Positions 45,352-55,051 of a DNA stretch of 64,000 nucleotides are shown here, piece after piece. This DNA comes from Lacrimispora amygdalina. GTDB taxonomy: Bacteria; Bacillota; Clostridia; Lachnospirales; Lachnospiraceae. Position numbers and translations under genes: made by a program. Under the pieces are notes generated by a model. That model searched no databases. It was not told the DNA's origin and worked only from the letters and a program-made list of their open reading frames with translations. Within the stretch, counting starts at the first letter, position 1. Each line of letters begins with the position of its first letter. The DNA is taken from NCBI RefSeq assembly GCF_900205965.1, contig NZ_OAOF01000002.1, positions 186,001 to 250,000 on the forward strand. Direction: 5' to 3'.

Positions 45352-45924
45352 TTAAGAGGAATATTCATTGAAACAAGAAACCGGCACTGTAACATCCCTT
45401 CCGCTCATATTTATGCTTCCTAAAGATACAGAACAACTTGCGACTGAATATGTGGGTCCGCCAATCAACATAATATAACTTGAGGAAGTTGATGTAATTC
45501 CCTTGATTTTAACATAATAATATCCATTTGATGAAGCGTTAAAAGGATATCCAATTGGAAATAATCGAGTTTTGGTATAAGAACCAGAAGATACCAAGTT
45601 AAGATCGGAACTATATATTTCATATTCAAATGGATTATCATTACAAGTAATATATTGTACACCAGCATTTAAGTAGACTTTATACCAATCTTCATCTGTT
45701 TTACTTGTATTCCCTTTCACTACATATTGATTTGTTCGATTTCCGCTAACAACCTGGGTTGGAGTTTCATAATTTGCTTGTATAAGTTGTGCAGTCTCCA
45801 TGCTATTATTAGGTTCTGTTTCATTTACACTTTGTGCTTTAGAAATAAAACCATTTAACCACATCATACAAAACACCATAAAAACTGAAATTAATATTTT
45901 AAAGCCTTTACTTTTCCTTACCAT
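45352..45924 (-). CDS. Secreted protein with pre-peptidase C-terminal (PPC)-like domain
   Basis: This 190-residue protein starts at ATG 45924 after a GGAGGG site. It has a signal peptide (ILISVFMVFCMMWLNGFISK), then NETEPNNSMETAQLI, the typical opening of PPC domains, and DEDWYKVYLNAGVQYI with the Asp-Trp-Tyr core. The later half is a second beta-rich segment that ends abruptly after VPVSCFNEYSS. PPC domains are usually attached to secreted enzymes; here the domain stands alone, so a truncated or orphan gene is possible. The region has a lower GC content than its neighbours, which suggests transfer together with the defence pair. Confidence 0.65.
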   Translation of the reverse strand: MVRKSKGFKILISVFMVFCMMWLNGFISKAQSVNETEPNNSMETAQLIQANYETPTQVVSGNRTNQYVVKGNTSKTDEDWYKVYLNAGVQYITCNDNPFEYEIYSSDLNLVSSGSYTKTRLFPIGYPFNASSNGYYYVKIKGITSTSSSYIMLIGGPTYSVASCSVSLGSINMSGRDVTVPVSCFNEYSS

Positions 45925-46090
45925 ATAACCACCCTCCACATTTTAATATAATAAGATATTTGCTTGTATTACTTAAAATAACTCACTATATAATATTATG
46001 CAGAAAAAGCCTTATATATTACCCGTTTTCATTATTACTTCTTTCTCTTTCATACTTGAGAATCCTGCTAATTCTGTTCGCCGGGTACAC

Positions 46091-46131
46091 AAAAAACAGG
46101 CAGCAGACAGATTCATACTGTCTGCTGCCTG
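46091..46131 (-). terminator. Terminator of pnp
   Basis: CAGGCAGCAGACAG at 46097-46110 and CTGTCTGCTGCCTG at 46118-46131 form a perfect 14-bp stem with a seven-base loop. On the minus strand it is followed by six T (46096-46091). Confidence 0.92.
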
Positions 46132-46148
46132 ACTTATCACACAGCTAT

Positions 46149-48287
46149 TTATTCTGTTACAGTCTCTTCTTTGACTGCCTTCGGCTCTTCTGCTTTTGGA
46201 GCTAAATCGCCTGGCTTCATGCTTAAGTTGATTCTGCCCATTTTGTCTACTTCCATAACTTTTACAGTAACCATATCTCCGATGTTCACTACATCTTCAA
46301 CTTTAGCTACTCTCTTATCAGAAAGCTTTGAAATATGAATCATACCGTCTTTGTTTGGAGCAAGCTCTACAAAGGCACCAAAATTCATAATTCTTACTAC
46401 CTTACCGGTAAAGATCTGTCCAGCTTCAATCTCAGTCACGATGCTCTTGATAATCTGAACAGCCCGGTCAATCATCTCCTGATCGGTTCCGCATACAGAT
46501 ACACTTCCGTCATCGGAGATATCAATCTTCACACCGGTCTCTTCGATAATCTTGTTGATTACCTTGCCCTGCTTGCCCACTACATCACCAATCTTCTGAG
46601 GATCAATGGAAATCTGGTCAATCTTAGGAGCATATTTTCCAACTTCCTTACGAGGCTCAGCAATGGCTTTTGCCATAACCTCATCAAGAATGTAAAGTCT
46701 TGCTTCTCTTGTAGTGCGGATCGCTTCTTCAATAATCGGTCTTGTTAAACCGTGAATCTTAATATCCATCTGTATCGCAGTGATTCCCTTATGGGTACCG
46801 CCTACCTTAAAGTCCATATCTCCGAAGAAATCTTCCAGACCCTGAATATCAGTTAAAACGATATAATCATCATCAGTATCTCCTGTTACCAGACCACAGG
46901 AAATACCAGCTACTGCCGACTTAATCGGCACACCTGCTGCCATTAATGACATAGAGGAGGAACAGATGCTGGCCTGAGAAGTGGAACCATTGGATTCCAT
47001 GGTCTCGGAAACAGTACGGATTGCATATGGGAATTCCTCTGCTGACGGAAGAACCGGAACAAGGGCTCTTTCAGCCAGCGCACCATGACCGATCTCACGA
47101 CGTCCCGGTCCTCTGGAAGGTCTTGTCTCTCCTACAGAGAAGGATGGGAAATTGTAGTGATGCATATATCTCTTGGAAGTTTCCATATCATCGATGCCGT
47201 CCAGTCTCTGGCTTTCAGATAAAGGTGCCAGAGTACAGATATTTAAAATCTGTGTCTGTCCGCGGGTGAACATAGCAGAACCATGTACTCTTGGTAGCAT
47301 ATCGATCTCTGCTGCCAGATGACGGATCTCGTTCATCGCACGGCCGTCCGGACGTTTATGATCCTTTAAAATCATCTTGCGGACCGTCTTTTTCTGATAC
47401 TGGTAAATAGCTTCTCCAAGTACATCAAGCCACTCTTCCTTATCAGCAAAAGCTTCTTCCAGCTTCTGTGTAATATTACGGATATTCTCTTCTCTTACCT
47501 GCTTTTCGTCTGTAAAAACAGCAACTTCCATCTCTTGTGGAGTTACGATCTCTTTGATTGCTGCAAATAATTCTTCCGGAACTGCACAGCTGGTGTACCC
47601 ATGCTTTGGTTTTCCGCACTCTGCAACGATGGTATCGATAAACTTAATTATCTCCTGGTTTACCTCATGTGCCTTAAAAATAGCCTCAATCATGATATCC
47701 TCAGGAACCTCATTGGCTCCGGCTTCTATCATGATTACCTTCTCTCTTGTGGAAGCAACGGTAAGAGCCATGTCTGAAACCTGCTTCTGCGCCTGAGTAG
47801 GATTAATCACCAGTTCTCCGTTAACAAGACCTGCCTGAGTGGACGCGCATGGTCCGTCAAAAGGAATATCAGAGATGCAGGTGGCAATAGCGGAACCTAA
47901 CATCGCCGTTAATTCCGGACTGCAGTCCTGATCAACAGACATTACGATATTATCCAGAGTAACATCATTGCGGTAATCTTTTGGGAACAGAGGTCTCATC
48001 GGACGGTCAATCACTCGTGAGGTTAAAATCGCATTCTCAGATGCTTTTCCTTCTCTTTTGTTAAAGCCTCCCGGAATCTTGCCTACTGCGTATAATTTTT
48101 CTTCATATTCCACGCTGAGAGGGAAGAAATCAATTCCGTCTCTTGGTTTGTCGGATGCAGTTGCAGTTGCTAATACAACGGTATCTCCGTAGTGCATCAA
48201 AGCTGCACCATTCGCCTGCTTTGCCACTCTGCCCACTTCAACGGTCAGGGTTCTGCCTGCAAGCTCCATACTGAAACTCTTGTACAT
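46149..48287 (-). CDS. pnp: Polyribonucleotide nucleotidyltransferase (PNPase)
   Basis: This 712-residue enzyme degrades RNA 3'-5' with phosphate. It has two RNase PH domains (start MYKSFSMELAGRTLTVEVG, with FNKREG and the later RGQTQ region; second core near SICSSSMSLMAAGVP), a KH domain (DPQKIGDVVGKQGKVINKI) and an S1 domain (FTGKVVRIMNFGAFVELAP). It follows rpsO as in most bacteria. The intergenic stem-loop upstream is a candidate for post-transcriptional autoregulation. Confidence 0.97.
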   Translation of the reverse strand: MYKSFSMELAGRTLTVEVGRVAKQANGAALMHYGDTVVLATATASDKPRDGIDFFPLSVEYEEKLYAVGKIPGGFNKREGKASENAILTSRVIDRPMRPLFPKDYRNDVTLDNIVMSVDQDCSPELTAMLGSAIATCISDIPFDGPCASTQAGLVNGELVINPTQAQKQVSDMALTVASTREKVIMIEAGANEVPEDIMIEAIFKAHEVNQEIIKFIDTIVAECGKPKHGYTSCAVPEELFAAIKEIVTPQEMEVAVFTDEKQVREENIRNITQKLEEAFADKEEWLDVLGEAIYQYQKKTVRKMILKDHKRPDGRAMNEIRHLAAEIDMLPRVHGSAMFTRGQTQILNICTLAPLSESQRLDGIDDMETSKRYMHHYNFPSFSVGETRPSRGPGRREIGHGALAERALVPVLPSAEEFPYAIRTVSETMESNGSTSQASICSSSMSLMAAGVPIKSAVAGISCGLVTGDTDDDYIVLTDIQGLEDFFGDMDFKVGGTHKGITAIQMDIKIHGLTRPIIEEAIRTTREARLYILDEVMAKAIAEPRKEVGKYAPKIDQISIDPQKIGDVVGKQGKVINKIIEETGVKIDISDDGSVSVCGTDQEMIDRAVQIIKSIVTEIEAGQIFTGKVVRIMNFGAFVELAPNKDGMIHISKLSDKRVAKVEDVVNIGDMVTVKVMEVDKMGRINLSMKPGDLAPKAEEPKAVKEETVTE

Positions 48288-48323
48288 ACTGGTATCTCCT
48301 TAAAAATTAAATTTATATTAAAC

Positions 48324-48457
48324 AGTAGAAGATGCCGAAACTACTGATCTGCACGTAAATAAATTACGGTCCGGGCAGACAGCCGGAAACTTTCGTATCT
48401 TGCGTCTGATCCGACTACTTTACGTGTACATCAGCGGTCTCGGGGGATACTTCTACT
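48324..48457 (-). ncRNA. Long stem-loop in the rpsO-pnp intergenic region
   Basis: On the minus strand an extended imperfect duplex forms from three paired blocks: AGTAGAAG (48457-48450 with 48331-48324), a 14-base block (48443-48430 with 48348-48335, with two G-U pairs and one mismatch), and CACGTAAA (48426-48419 with 48359-48352). An inner CAGAC/GTCTG pairing closes the top. The structure lies about 40-170 bases before the pnp start and looks like an RNase III-type processing and autoregulation target, as known for E. coli pnp. This role is inference. Confidence 0.6.
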
Positions 48458-48485
48458 TTTAACATCCTTTTCTTAATAGACAGAT

Positions 48486-48508
48486 AGGGTGGAGAAGTTC
48501 TCCACCCT
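48486..48508 (-). terminator. Hairpin after rpsO
   Basis: AGGGTGGAGAA (48486-48496) and TTCTCCACCCT (48498-48508) are perfect inverted copies, 11 bases each. The minus-strand transcript then reads ATCTGTC with no T-run, so it is more likely a 3'-stabilising or partial terminator hairpin between rpsO and pnp. Confidence 0.6.
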
Positions 48509-48518
48509 AAATGGTTTA

Positions 48519-48785
48519 TTATTTTCTGATTCCTAACTTCTCGATTAAAGCACGATATCCATCCAGATCAGTTTTCTTTAAGTAATTAAGAAGTCCTCTT
48601 CTCTGTCCAACCATCATCAGAAGTCCTCTTCTGGAGTGATGATCTTTTGGATTCTGCTGAAGATGATCTGTTAATTCTGTAATTCTTTCTGTCAGAATTG
48701 CGATCTGTACTTCCGGTGAACCTGTATCGCCAGGCTTTCTGCCGTATTCAGAAATAATAGCTGCTTTCTTTTCCTTTGAAATCAT
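48519..48785 (-). CDS. rpsO: 30S ribosomal protein S15
   Basis: The protein has 88 residues from the ATG at 48783-48785, which follows AAGGAGG. It reads [20 protein letters not shown] and contains the S15 signature with [20 protein letters not shown] and [12 protein letters not shown]. It binds 16S rRNA h20-h22. It is upstream of pnp, the normal bacterial order. Confidence 0.98.
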   Translation of the reverse strand: MISKEKKAAIISEYGRKPGDTGSPEVQIAILTERITELTDHLQQNPKDHHSRRGLLMMVGQRRGLLNYLKKTDLDGYRALIEKLGIRK

Positions 48786-48970
48786 GTTGATTTCCTCCTT
48801 AAATTTTAAATTCTCACCTTGTACCAAGCAATGGCTGGAGTGTCCGAAATACCGGGTACCGGCGTGTATTCATACGGATATAGTTTACCACAGGGGAAAA
48901 TAGTTGTCAAATACTTCCGCGTACTTATATTGTTGCCGGATCATGAAATCTGATACCAGATACCTTAAAT

Positions 48971-50311
48971 TTACACATCCAGTTCCCGGTTATTTTCCAT
49001 ATATTTTCCAAAATCCGTTTGTTTCATCTTATTGATAAGGGATCTTCGTATCTCTTCCATGTTGCTTTTTTTCAATTGTTTTCCCTCAACCAGACACTCT
49101 CCGGCTACATAAACAGCCTCTACATTGGACGGATTGGCGCTGTATACAAGTGCCGAATAAGGGTCATAAACAGGAAACATATTGGCAGAATCCGTCTCTA
49201 TCAGCACCAGATCCGCCTGCTTTCCCGGTTCCAGTGAGCCTGTTATGGCGTCAAGTCCCAGAGCCTTCGCTCCCTGAATGGTTGCCATCTTAACAATGTC
49301 TCTGGCAGGAAATGCACTTCTGTCTTTCGTCTCATTTTTATGAAAATCCGCGCATAGTCTCATCTGAGTGAGAATATCTAATGTGTTTCCGCTTGCAGGG
49401 CCATCTGTGCCCAGTCCAACCGCAATTTCCCGCTTATTCATACCGCTTACAGGGGCCACCCCCTTAGCAGCTTTGGTATTGGATCCAATGCAGTGGGCAA
49501 CCGCTGCACTTCGCTCTTTTAACAGATCTAAATCTTCTTCCGTCAGATGAATACAATGAGCTGCCAGTGTACCTTTCCCAAGAACCCCGATGCTGTCTAA
49601 ATAGCCAACCGGAGTCAATTGTTTCTCTTTTTCCAGATATTCCATCTCATAGTCCATTTCTGCGGTATGAAGGGTGAATGGAACCTCATAGGAGGAATCA
49701 ATGCGGTATGCCTCTTTTAGCACTTCACAAGAGCAGGTGGTCGTGCCGTGAGGTGCAATACAGGCTGTTATTCTGGGATGGTTTAAATATTTCTTAATAA
49801 GATCTTCCCCGTATGAAAGCGCCTCTTTCGGATCCTTAAAATCGCAGGCTCCTTCATCCATAACTGTCTGTCCGGCAATCGCACGCATCCCCATTTCATC
49901 CAAGGCTTTTGCAGCCTCTTCTTCAAAATAATACATGTCCATAGCTGTAGTGACTCCGGCCAGAAGCATTTCCCCTGCTGCATAGCGGGTGGAGAGATAA
50001 ACCAGTTCCTGATCCATGGCTTTTTGCTCCATGGGAAATAGAAAGACACGCAGACGGTCCCTGCAGTCATCTCCAAGTCCCCGAAACGGAACCATTCCCA
50101 TATGGGTATGAAGATTTACCATGCCCGGGATTAAAATTCCGTTTTTTCCGTCAATCAGTTTTGCATCCAGATGCCCCGCCTTCTCTTCTAAGTCCTTCAT
50201 TTCACCCGCCATTGTGATCACATCATCTTCAAACATCACAAAACCGGGGCGATAGACATCCCCATTTTTATTCATGGTTACTACTGTAGCATTTACGATT
50301 ACCGTTCTCAC
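48971..50311 (-). CDS. Amidohydrolase, MTA/SAH deaminase-like (TRZ/ATZ family)
   Basis: This metal-dependent deaminase has about 446 residues. Conserved ligands are in MVNLHTHMGMVP (HxH near 70), LHTAEMDYEME, LAAHCIHLT and LGTDGPASGN, in the order of the cytosine-deaminase-like branch. These motifs match 5'-methylthioadenosine/S-adenosylhomocysteine deaminase (MtaD). I prefer the GTG at 50311 (VRTVIVNATVV) over the TTG at 50320, which overlaps the end of the adenine deaminase gene. Pairing with adenine deaminase and an ABC importer suggests use of exogenous or salvaged adenine compounds. Confidence 0.82.
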   Translation of the reverse strand: MRTVIVNATVVTMNKNGDVYRPGFVMFEDDVITMAGEMKDLEEKAGHLDAKLIDGKNGILIPGMVNLHTHMGMVPFRGLGDDCRDRLRVFLFPMEQKAMDQELVYLSTRYAAGEMLLAGVTTAMDMYYFEEEAAKALDEMGMRAIAGQTVMDEGACDFKDPKEALSYGEDLIKKYLNHPRITACIAPHGTTTCSCEVLKEAYRIDSSYEVPFTLHTAEMDYEMEYLEKEKQLTPVGYLDSIGVLGKGTLAAHCIHLTEEDLDLLKERSAAVAHCIGSNTKAAKGVAPVSGMNKREIAVGLGTDGPASGNTLDILTQMRLCADFHKNETKDRSAFPARDIVKMATIQGAKALGLDAITGSLEPGKQADLVLIETDSANMFPVYDPYSALVYSANPSNVEAVYVAGECLVEGKQLKKSNMEEIRRSLINKMKQTDFGKYMENNRELDV

Positions 50312-50316
50312 ACTGA

Positions 50317-52029
50317 TCAACCTTTTCCTTTTTCACACTCGTATTTTTCCACCAGGGGTATTCCCTGACGTTCCTTCGTATCAAACAATCCCTTGTCGCT
50401 GAGTTTCAACTCAGGAGAGACCAGAAGCGTTAAGGTTGAAACAGACATGATCACATTGCTGTTTTTATAGCCCATACCTTCCAGCTCCTTTCGTACTGCA
50501 CCAAGATCTTCTGCCAGCTTATCCAGTCCCTCATCGGAGAGAATTCCGCCTGCCGCAAGATTAACAGAAGCAGTAATGGCACCCTCTCTTGCTGTTACAT
50601 AGCCTCCCTGCATGTGAACGATACGGTTCTGCGCTAGAAGCATATCTTTTGGAGAATTTCCAAGAACCAGAAGATTATGGCTGTCATGGCTCCATGTAGT
50701 TGCTACTGCACCTGGCAGCTTTAATCCGTTTTCAACGAGACCGCTGGACACACTGCCATGTTTCCCATACCGTTCGTATACCACAGCAAGACACAAGCCT
50801 GCTTCCTGCCAGCAAAGGCAGTGGTCCTTGACTGGGATCCAGCGTTTCACGTGACGGATTGTGGTTCCGTACTCCTGTATCTGCATGACACAAACAAGAG
50901 CTTTGCCGTCTTTTATTTTACAGCGGTTCAGTTTGAAGTCAGATTCCAGGGCAAGACGGCATTTCACAGACTGGTAAAACTCATCAGGATATGCTGTTCT
51001 TTCTTCCCCTGTTCCATTCTCGTACCGTTTTCCGCTTTTATAAACTGCCATGGGATTAAAATGAACCAGATCCTTTAATATCACAAAATCAGCCTGCTTT
51101 CCAGGTGCAATCATCCCTCTGTCATGTAACCCCATTCTTCTGGCCCCTGTAAAGGTTGCACAATAAACCGCCTGCTCCGCAGCCATTCCCCGCTCCACTG
51201 CCAGCTTAAGAATCCGGTTTAAATGTCCGTTTACCAGATGATCCGGCATGACATCGTCAGTGACAAGTGCCACGTTCTCATAAAGCCTGTGAGTTACCAC
51301 AGTATTTATGACATCGGGAGTCAGGGATTTCTCCTGAAGCTCCAGAAACATTCCCATGTCGGTTTTTTCCAGTACGGATTCCCGGGTCTGCTGGGTATGA
51401 TCCGCGTCCACTCCGGCTCTGATAAAGGCAGCCAGATCCCTTCCTGTCAGGGATGGGCAATGTCCCTCTATCTTAATATCACGTCCTGCTGTCTGACACT
51501 GTTCAATGATGCGTTTTATTTTGGTATCCTGCAAAGAAATTAAATCCCGGTAGTTCATCACTTCTCCCAGGCAGATGACCCTCCCGTCTTCCAGAAGCTT
51601 AAGGACCTCTTCCTCTCCCATAACTCCGCCGGATGTCTCATAATCCGGGCCGGCCGCAGGAACACTGGAAGGAATGGCATAATAAATATCCAGATCTGTT
51701 TTTACGTCCATAAAACGCTTTATTCCAGTAATTCCAAATACATTGGCAATCTCGTGAGGATCAGCCACCACCGTTGTGACACCCCAGGGAAGAACTGCCC
51801 TGGAAAATTCTGCCGGTCCGATCATGGAGCTTTCTATATGCATATGAACATCAATCAGTCCCGGTATGATATATGTTTCCTTTGCATCTACCACAAGGTC
51901 TGCCTCATAACAGGAAGCAGGGGAAACGTCATAAAACTTTTCCCCCACTACTGCAATGTCTGCTTTTTCAAAACACTGCCTGTATGTCCGGTAGACCCAT
52001 CCATTCTGAACAAGTAAGTCAACCTTCAT
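50317..52029 (-). CDS. ade: Adenine deaminase
   Basis: This 570-residue enzyme converts adenine to hypoxanthine and ammonia. Marks of the family are YIIPGLIDVHMHIESSMIGP (about 54-73), VTTVVADPHEIANVFGI, GHCPSLTGRDLAAFI and HDSHNLLVLG near the C-terminus. Length is normal. It follows the ABC binding-protein gene by 11 bp and overlaps the next hydrolase gene slightly. The gene order gives a purine-salvage flavour to a transporter that by homology looks like a polyamine importer. Confidence 0.95.
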   Translation of the reverse strand: MKVDLLVQNGWVYRTYRQCFEKADIAVVGEKFYDVSPASCYEADLVVDAKETYIIPGLIDVHMHIESSMIGPAEFSRAVLPWGVTTVVADPHEIANVFGITGIKRFMDVKTDLDIYYAIPSSVPAAGPDYETSGGVMGEEEVLKLLEDGRVICLGEVMNYRDLISLQDTKIKRIIEQCQTAGRDIKIEGHCPSLTGRDLAAFIRAGVDADHTQQTRESVLEKTDMGMFLELQEKSLTPDVINTVVTHRLYENVALVTDDVMPDHLVNGHLNRILKLAVERGMAAEQAVYCATFTGARRMGLHDRGMIAPGKQADFVILKDLVHFNPMAVYKSGKRYENGTGEERTAYPDEFYQSVKCRLALESDFKLNRCKIKDGKALVCVMQIQEYGTTIRHVKRWIPVKDHCLCWQEAGLCLAVVYERYGKHGSVSSGLVENGLKLPGAVATTWSHDSHNLLVLGNSPKDMLLAQNRIVHMQGGYVTAREGAITASVNLAAGGILSDEGLDKLAEDLGAVRKELEGMGYKNSNVIMSVSTLTLLVSPELKLSDKGLFDTKERQGIPLVEKYECEKGKG

Positions 52030-52040
52030 ATTCTCTTTCC

Positions 52041-53111
52041 TTAACTGTTAATAATACGGTTCCACTGGTCAATCCAATCACTTAAAAGAGGATTTACAAA
52101 AGAATAATCAAGAACCTTTGCATTCTCCGCAGTTTTTCCGTATGTCATACTTTTTGCATTTTCTTCTTCAACTTTAACCTGGTTGTTGGTTGGTGCTTCA
52201 TTTAACGCCTTGCTGGTCTTATCCTGAAGCTCCTTACTTAAGCGGTAATTGATATAAGCATAAGCCAGATCTTTGTCCTTGCAGTTTTTGGTAATGCTTA
52301 TTGTGTTAAAGTTTGCATAAGTTACATCAGGAGTTACATAAACCAGATCCGGATTTGCTTCTTTAATAGTAGGTACACCAAAATCTCCTACAATCGCAGC
52401 CTTGATCTCCCCAGAAGTAAACATATTAATTAAATCAGAAGATTTAGCATAGGTTTTAACCAGGTTTGGCTTTAATTCATCCAGTGCTTTAAAAGCGGCC
52501 TCTCCCTTGTCTGTAGTAACATCTACACCTGCGTGATCACTTGCCATGTAAACCATTGCAGGACCAAAGGTAGTTGTGATGTCTGGGATCGCTATGCTTC
52601 CCTCTAATTCTGCCTTCCAAAGATCGTCAAAGCTGGTAATTTCAAATCCAACTGCTTCAGGATCATACATAATGCCAATGCTGTTAATGGTATAGGCAAC
52701 ACCCTGCCCTGCATCTGCCATGGTTTTTGCTGCGCCGATTAAATCCTTGCTGTTTTCAATCTTAGATAAATCCAAAGTCTCAAACAGTCCCGCTTCTATA
52801 CCTTTGGCAGTCATGGCCTGGGATAATTCGATTACATCGATGGTGCTCTGGGAATCCGCTGACAGCTTTGTATAACGCTCGTTGGTGCTTCCTGTCTCTG
52901 TTACAATCTTGCAGCCAAACTCATCTTCAAATGGTTTGTATACCTCTTCTTCCGAAATATCCTCGCTTAATCCATAAGTAGATAATACCAGTTTCTTTTC
53001 TCCGCCAGCTGTGCCCTTTTCTGCAGCAGTGGTGTCACCTGCACTTTTTGCCGTGCCGCAGCCTGACAGTAGAATGGCTGCACATAAAGATAATGCCAAT
53101 ACTTTTTTCAT
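52041..53111 (-). CDS. ABC transporter binding lipoprotein, PotD/spermidine-putrescine type
   Basis: This 356-residue lipoprotein (lipobox LSLCAAILLSGCGTAKSAG) has the PotD/AfuA fold: KLVLSTYGLSEDISEEEVYK, PFEDEFGCKIVTETGS, and IDVIELSQAMTAKGIEAGLF. The substrate could be polyamine, amino acid, sulfated compound or thiamine. Operon context with adenine deaminase favours a nucleobase-like or adenosine-derived ligand. It lies 48 bp after the C-terminal fragment of the ATPase gene, which is split by an IS. Confidence 0.85.
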   Translation of the reverse strand: MKKVLALSLCAAILLSGCGTAKSAGDTTAAEKGTAGGEKKLVLSTYGLSEDISEEEVYKPFEDEFGCKIVTETGSTNERYTKLSADSQSTIDVIELSQAMTAKGIEAGLFETLDLSKIENSKDLIGAAKTMADAGQGVAYTINSIGIMYDPEAVGFEITSFDDLWKAELEGSIAIPDITTTFGPAMVYMASDHAGVDVTTDKGEAAFKALDELKPNLVKTYAKSSDLINMFTSGEIKAAIVGDFGVPTIKEANPDLVYVTPDVTYANFNTISITKNCKDKDLAYAYINYRLSKELQDKTSKALNEAPTNNQVKVEEENAKSMTYGKTAENAKVLDYSFVNPLLSDWIDQWNRIINS

Positions 53112-53159
53112 AATTAATTATCCTCTCTTTTTATCATTTGCCGGCTTTTGCAGCCGTTG

Positions 53160-53549
53160 TTACTTATTTACAAGAATGAGCTTCGACTCTGGAAGATACA
53201 GGCGGATCGTACTGCCCTCTTCATAGACCTCTTCTGCCGGTCTGCTTACCAGAAATTTGCCTTCCTCTGTCAGAACTTCATACTGATAGCTTTTTCCTAA
53301 GAATGTCCGTACTCCCACGGTTCCGGTAAGAACATTATGATCTTCCGTCTCTCCTGCGATCCGTATATCCTCCGGCCGGATTGTGCCGGCAAACAGATCA
53401 CCATCTTTTTCGGCCTCTACCGTAAATACTGCACCGGCTTGCGTTTTATATACATTTCCCTCTACTACAATATATTTATGGTTAATATCCCTTACAGCCA
53501 GTAAGGAATTATCCATCTTGTTACTTAAGCTGTTATAATGATGGAGCAA
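53160..53549 (-). pseudogene. C-terminal (TOBE) fragment of the split ABC ATPase gene
   Basis: These 129 codons encode the C-terminal regulatory domain of a PotA-type ATPase: YIVVEGNVYKTQAGAVFTV, DLFAGTIRPEDIRIAG and LVSRPAEEVYEEGSTIRLYL. It lacks a Walker motif and a ribosome site of its own. It matches the missing C-terminus of the gene at 55052-55798. The two parts are separated by the IS110 element, so the ATPase is disrupted. Confidence 0.88.
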
Positions 53550-53571
53550 TAGGTATATCGGTTTCCTCCTT

Positions 53572-53744
53572 GGACTTTGCGTCCGTAATTAAGACTGATA
53601 ACCAGCTCCTCATTTGCAGCGTTCGTTTTATGCAGGTTGAACTGCTGTCCTACAGTACGTTCGTGTCACACCACAGTAGATTGAATAGGTAATGAGTAAA
53701 ACTGGTACTTATCCATTGCAATAATCTTTAGGAGTGACAAATTT
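53572..53744 (+). ncRNA. Candidate bridge RNA region of the IS110 element
   Basis: IS110 elements encode a structured RNA in their non-coding end that guides recombination. This stretch has a first hairpin GGAC-TTTGC-GTCC (53572-53584), a GCAG-GTTGAA-CTGC hairpin (53632-53645), two copies of CGTTCGT (near 53621 and 53660), and the ATTTGCAG segment shared with the right end, which could be a donor-guide segment. I have not folded it by computer. Exact ends are unknown. Confidence 0.45.
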
Positions 53745-54956
53745 ATGAACATGAACGCAGTAGGTATCGATGTTTCCAAGGGCAAAAGCATGGTCGCTAT
53801 TCTCCGCCCTTATGGCGAGATTGTTTCCCCGCCTTTTGAAATCAAACACACTTCCGGTAACATCCAATCTTTGATTAAACAGATTAAATCTATCGAAGGT
53901 GAATCCCGCATAGTTATGGAGCACACTGGTCGTTATTACGAACCATTGGCTCGTGAGCTTTCTCAGGCCGGCCTTTTTGTAACGGCCGTAAATCCTAAGC
54001 TCATTAAGGATTTCGGAGATAACTCTCTCCGAAAAGTCAAATCTGATAAAGCAGATTCTGTAAAAATTGCCCGTTATACGCTTGACAGTTGGACTAATTT
54101 GAAACAGTATAGTCTTATGGATGAAATACGCAATCAATTAAAAACTATGAACCGTCAGTTTGGGTTTTATATGAAACACAAAACAGCTATGAAGAACAAC
54201 TTCATCGGGATCCTTGATCAGACCTACCCTGGTGTTAATACTTACTTTGACAGCCCTGCTCGTGATGATGGAAGCCAGAAATGGGTTGATTTTGCCACTA
54301 CATACTGGCATGTGGACTGTGTTCGTAAAATGTCATTAAATGCTTTTATCAACCATTATCAGAAATGGTGTAAACGTAAGAAGTACAACTTCAGTAAAGC
54401 TAAAGCTGAAGAAATCTATGGAGCTGCAAAGGAGCTTGTTCCTGTACTTCCAAAAGATGATTTAACCAAGCTGATCCTGAGACAGGCCGCAGAACAATTA
54501 AATTCTGCATCTAAGATCGTGGAAGAACTCCGTACCTTGATGAACGAAACAGCAGCTAAACTCCCTGAATATCCTGTCGTTATGGAAATGAAAGGAGTTG
54601 GTCCATCTCTCGGGCCACAACTTATGGCTGAAATCGGAGATGTTACACGATTTACCCATAAAGGAGCTATCACCGCATTTGCCGGTGTTGATCCAGGTGT
54701 AAACGAATCTGGAACCCATGTCCAGAAGAGCGTTCCTGCTTCCAAAAGAGGCTCTTCGGTGCTACGTAAGTCATTGTTTCAAGTCATGGATGCTCTTATC
54801 AAAACAAAACCTCAGGATGATCCTGTATATATGTTTATGGATAAAAAACGTGCCCAAGGTAAACCTTACTATGTCTACATGACCGCTGGTGCTAATAAGT
54901 TTCTGCGTATCTACTACGGAAGAGTAAAAGAATATCTTATGTCCCTTCCAGAATAA
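53745..54956 (+). CDS. IS110-family transposase
   Basis: This 403-residue recombinase has the N-terminal RuvC-like DEDD domain (NAVGIDVSKGKSMVAIL, then RIVMEHTGRYYEPLARELS, and KSDKADSVKIARY) and the C-terminal Tnp_20 domain with AFAGVDPGVNESGTH and SKRGSSVLRKSLF, which holds the catalytic serine. It is complete. It is oriented opposite to the host operon. AGGAG lies ten bases before the ATG. Confidence 0.95.
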   Translation: MNMNAVGIDVSKGKSMVAILRPYGEIVSPPFEIKHTSGNIQSLIKQIKSIEGESRIVMEHTGRYYEPLARELSQAGLFVTAVNPKLIKDFGDNSLRKVKSDKADSVKIARYTLDSWTNLKQYSLMDEIRNQLKTMNRQFGFYMKHKTAMKNNFIGILDQTYPGVNTYFDSPARDDGSQKWVDFATTYWHVDCVRKMSLNAFINHYQKWCKRKKYNFSKAKAEEIYGAAKELVPVLPKDDLTKLILRQAAEQLNSASKIVEELRTLMNETAAKLPEYPVVMEMKGVGPSLGPQLMAEIGDVTRFTHKGAITAFAGVDPGVNESGTHVQKSVPASKRGSSVLRKSLFQVMDALIKTKPQDDPVYMFMDKKRAQGKPYYVYMTAGANKFLRIYYGRVKEYLMSLPE

Positions 54957-55051
54957 CCATAACCACATCCTTTCAGACCAGCGGATAACGGTGGTCTATT
55001 TGATTTACTTAAAAAATTAATCTTAAATATTTTCAATTTTCTCTTGACTTT

